The notes beneath the pieces were generated by a model. It was not told where the DNA came from and did no database searches. It saw nothing but the letters and a program-made list of their open reading frames with translations. Shown in pieces: positions 61,638-64,000 of a DNA stretch of 64,000 nt. Location: positions 124,001 to 188,000 of the forward strand of contig NZ_JAGINP010000013.1 of assembly GCF_017876155.1 (NCBI RefSeq), read 5' to 3'. Source of the DNA: Azospirillum rugosum. GTDB lineage: Bacteria; Pseudomonadota; Alphaproteobacteria; Azospirillales; Azospirillaceae. The translations under genes were made by a program, and so were the position numbers. Position 1 is the first letter of the stretch; every line of letters begins with the position of its first letter.

Positions 61638-64000
61638 ATGCTTCGCACAAGCACTCGACGGATGGGCGGGCGATGGACGGTCGGCCTCGCCGCCGTCCTC
61701 CTGCTGCTGGTCACCGGCTTTGCGATGACGGCCCCGGCGCTGGCCGCCGGCCCCGCCCTGGCGCAGGCCGTCGCCCCGGCGCCCGCCGCTCCCGCTCCCG
61801 CCGGTTCCGGAACGCCGGCGCCCGCCGCGTCGGGCGAGCCGACGCCGGAGCAGCTCCAGGGCATGATCGTCACGCTGGAAGACCCCGCGGCCCGCGCCCG
61901 GCTGGTCGAGCAGCTGAAGGCGCTGATGGCCGCGCAGAAGGGGCTGGACCAGGCGAAGGCCGCCGAGGCGCCGGCCACCCCGCTGCCGGAGACCATCGGC
62001 GCCACGGCGCTGTCCTTCCTGGCGCAGCGCATGGACGTGCTCAGCCGCCAGCTCGTCCAGGTCGGCAACGTGTTCAAGGATCTGCCGGGCGCCGTGGAGT
62101 GGGCGAACCGGCAGATGACCGACCAGTCCGCCCGCGACCGCTGGGTGCAGATCGCCATCCAGCTGTCCATGATCCTGGTGGCCGGCGGCGTGATCGAGCG
62201 CTTCATCAGCTGGCTCCTGTCCCGGCCGCGCGCGGCGCTCGCCGCGCGGCGCGGCACCACGACGCTGGTGCGCCTGCCCCTGCTGCTCGGCCGCGCGCTG
62301 ATGGAGCTGGCGCCCATCGCCGCCTTCATCGTCGTCGGCTACGGCATCCTGTCGGTCAGCGAGCCGGGGCCGCGCGTGCGGCTGGTGGCGCTGGCCGTGA
62401 TCAACGCCACCGTGATCCTCCAGGTCGTCATGGTGGTGGTGCGCATCCTGATCGCGCCGGACGCGCCGAACCTGCGGCTGGTGCAGATGGGCGACGCCAA
62501 CACGCGGCGCCTCTATCTGTGGATCCGCCGCCTCGCCGCGGTCGGCATCTACGGCTATTTCCTGGCGGAGGGCGCCTATGTGCTGGGCCTGCCGCTGGGC
62601 GCCTACGGCGCGCTGCTGAAGCTGCTGGGCTTGGCGTTGGCCGGCATGACGATCGCGCTGATCCTGCAGAACCGCCGCACGGTGGCGGAGTGGATGCACG
62701 GCAACCCGCTGTCCGGCGACGGCGACCCCACCTCCACCGCCGCGCGGGAATCGGAAGGGCAGGGGGCCGTGCTGCGCTCCGCCCGGCGCCGCTTCGCCGA
62801 CGTCTGGCACGTGCTGGCCATCGTCTACGTCGTGGTCACCTTCGGCGTCTGGGTGCTGAACGTCTACGGCGGCTTCGAGTATCTGGCGCGGGCCACCGGC
62901 ATCACCATCCTGGTGGCGGCTCTGGCCCGGCTGCTGGTCAACGTCACCAACCGCGGCCTGCGCCGCGGCCTGCGCATGAAGGCGGAAACGCGCGAGGCCC
63001 TGCCGCAATTGCAGGAGCGCGCCAATCTCTACATCCCCATCGCGCACCGTGTGGTGAAGACGGTGATCTGGGTCGTGGCGCTGATGATGATCCTGTACGG
63101 CTGGGGCATCGACACGTTGGCCTGGACGCAGACTCCGCTCGGCCAGCGCATCGTGCGCAGCGCCGTCACCATCGGCCTGCTGCTGGTCGGCTCCATCGCG
63201 GCGTGGGAGATCGTCAGCTCGATGATCGAGCGCTTCCTCGCCTCCACCGACCGCAACGGCGCGCGGATCGAGCGCAGCGCGCGCGTCCGCACGCTGCTGC
63301 CTTTACTGAGGAACGCGTTCCTCGTGGTGCTGGTGACCATGGTCTCGCTGATCACCCTGTCGGAGCTTGGGGTGAACATCGCGCCGCTGCTGGCCGGTGC
63401 CGGCGTGGTTGGTCTGGCGGTCGGTTTCGGCTCCCAGACCCTGGTCAAGGACATCATCACCGGCCTGTTCATCCTGTTCGAGGACAGCATCTCCGTCGGT
63501 GACGTGGTGGACGTGGGCGGCGGCCATTCCGGCGTGGTGGAGGCGCTGTCCATCCGCTCCATCCGCCTGCGCGATTCGTCGGGTGCCGTGCATTCGGTGC
63601 CCTTCAACTCGGTCTCCACCGTCAAGAACATGTCGAAGGACTTCTCCTACGCCCTGTTCGAGGTGCGCATCGCCTACCGAGAGGATCCGGACCGCGTCAT
63701 CGCGCTGCTGACCGAGATCGGCCAGGGGCTCCAGGCCGACGCGCAGTTCACGCCGGACATCCTGGCCCCGCTGGAGGTGATGGGCCTGGACAAGTTCCAG
63801 CCCGACAGCACGCAGCTGATCACCGCCCGCTTCAAGACCCGCCCGACCAAGCAGTGGGGCGTGTCGCGCGAGTTCAATCGCCGCATGAAGAAGCGCTTCG
63901 ACGAATTGGGCGTGGAGGTCCCGACCGGTTCCATGCAGTTGATCGTCGGGGGCAACCAGCACGACCGGGCGCTGGCCGAGGTGCTGAGCCAGGGTTCGTA
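61638..64000 (+). CDS. Large MscS-family mechanosensitive channel (cut by window end)
   Basis: At least 787 residues, ending within two bases of what looks like the stop codon (the last bases are TA). A signal peptide (WTVGLAAVLLLLVTGFAM) precedes an Ala/Pro-rich region and a periplasmic part, followed by about eight to ten membrane segments. The MscS pore helix (GVVGLAVGFGSQTLVKD, about 588-604) and the beta domain (GDVVDVGGGHSGVVEALSIR) are near the C-terminus. ATG 61638 has AGGA five bases upstream. It likely protects cells from hypo-osmotic shock. Confidence 0.9.
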   Translation, partial: MLRTSTRRMGGRWTVGLAAVLLLLVTGFAMTAPALAAGPALAQAVAPAPAAPAPAGSGTPAPAASGEPTPEQLQGMIVTLEDPAARARLVEQLKALMAAQKGLDQAKAAEAPATPLPETIGATALSFLAQRMDVLSRQLVQVGNVFKDLPGAVEWANRQMTDQSARDRWVQIAIQLSMILVAGGVIERFISWLLSRPRAALAARRGTTTLVRLPLLLGRALMELAPIAAFIVVGYGILSVSEPGPRVRLVALAVINATVILQVVMVVVRILIAPDAPNLRLVQMGDANTRRLYLWIRRLAAVGIYGYFLAEGAYVLGLPLGAYGALLKLLGLALAGMTIALILQNRRTVAEWMHGNPLSGDGDPTSTAARESEGQGAVLRSARRRFADVWHVLAIVYVVVTFGVWVLNVYGGFEYLARATGITILVAALARLLVNVTNRGLRRGLRMKAETREALPQLQERANLYIPIAHRVVKTVIWVVALMMILYGWGIDTLAWTQTPLGQRIVRSAVTIGLLLVGSIAAWEIVSSMIERFLASTDRNGARIERSARVRTLLPLLRNAFLVVLVTMVSLITLSELGVNIAPLLAGAGVVGLAVGFGSQTLVKDIITGLFILFEDSISVGDVVDVGGGHSGVVEALSIRSIRLRDSSGAVHSVPFNSVSTVKNMSKDFSYALFEVRIAYREDPDRVIALLTEIGQGLQADAQFTPDILAPLEVMGLDKFQPDSTQLITARFKTRPTKQWGVSREFNRRMKKRFDELGVEVPTGSMQLIVGGNQHDRALAEVLSQGS

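Overview
The window is chromosomal DNA of very high GC content with dense, mostly short-gapped genes. The gene content points to an Azospirillum-like member of the Rhodospirillales (Alphaproteobacteria): a SAM-II riboswitch ahead of metZ, a ScfR/RamB-type regulator divergent from isocitrate lyase, a phasin and an intracellular PHB depolymerase, COX15-type heme A synthase, Cache/HAMP chemoreceptors and a two-subunit 2-oxoacid:ferredoxin oxidoreductase. This placement is inferred from gene content, not from a database match. No insertion sequence, integrase, prophage or CRISPR array was seen.

Layout. 0-6.5 kb: housekeeping block (DUF1848 protein, CheY-like regulator, grpE-hrcA operon, divergent rph, then rdgB-hemW). 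6.7-9.5 kb: chemoreceptor, folA and a cluster of GC-rich palindromes. 9.5-14 kb: rsmI-yraN-sirB1-gshB operon divergent from an LpoA-like lipoprotein (a layout that echoes E. coli yraL/yraM). 14-21.7 kb: phasin, metZ under a SAM-II riboswitch with promoter and terminator, STAS protein, RHH protein, a 1164-residue GltD/PyrK-like (Nfn-like) fused flavoprotein, ctaA. 21.8-27.4 kb: HD-GYP regulator, divergent OPRT-like protein, membrane GH17 protein, fpr. 27.6-31.8 kb: scfR and aceA with shared operator-like repeats, an unusual aceA 3' region, and a DJ-1-like protein lacking the catalytic Cys. 32-39.5 kb: PAS histidine kinase, second chemoreceptor, and an ABC module with a degenerate fused ATPase. 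39.7-46 kb: PLD-VTT fusion coupled to an EEP phosphatase, phaZ, yifB. 46-50.5 kb: creatininase-family protein plus a peptide-type ABC binding protein and two permeases without an ATPase. 50.6-56.6 kb: an unrecognised 548-residue protein, gpt, tRNA-Arg(ACG), several small proteins, two ferritin-like helical-bundle stress proteins. 56.6-64 kb: ferritin-like protein translationally coupled to korB-korA, a SUOX-fold molybdoenzyme, a PaiB-like flavoprotein and a large MscS-family channel cut by the window end.

Common themes are carbon storage and C2 metabolism (phasin, phaZ, aceA/scfR), ferredoxin/NAD(P)H redox exchange (Nfn-like fusion, fpr, korAB) and sensing (two chemoreceptors, histidine kinase, HD-GYP). 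Intergenic regions carry at least four families of palindromic repeats, often between convergent genes. The strongest leads are the Nfn-like fusion, the ferritin-korBA coupling, the split pair of ABC systems, the scfR/aceA operator array and the compact SAM-II control element.
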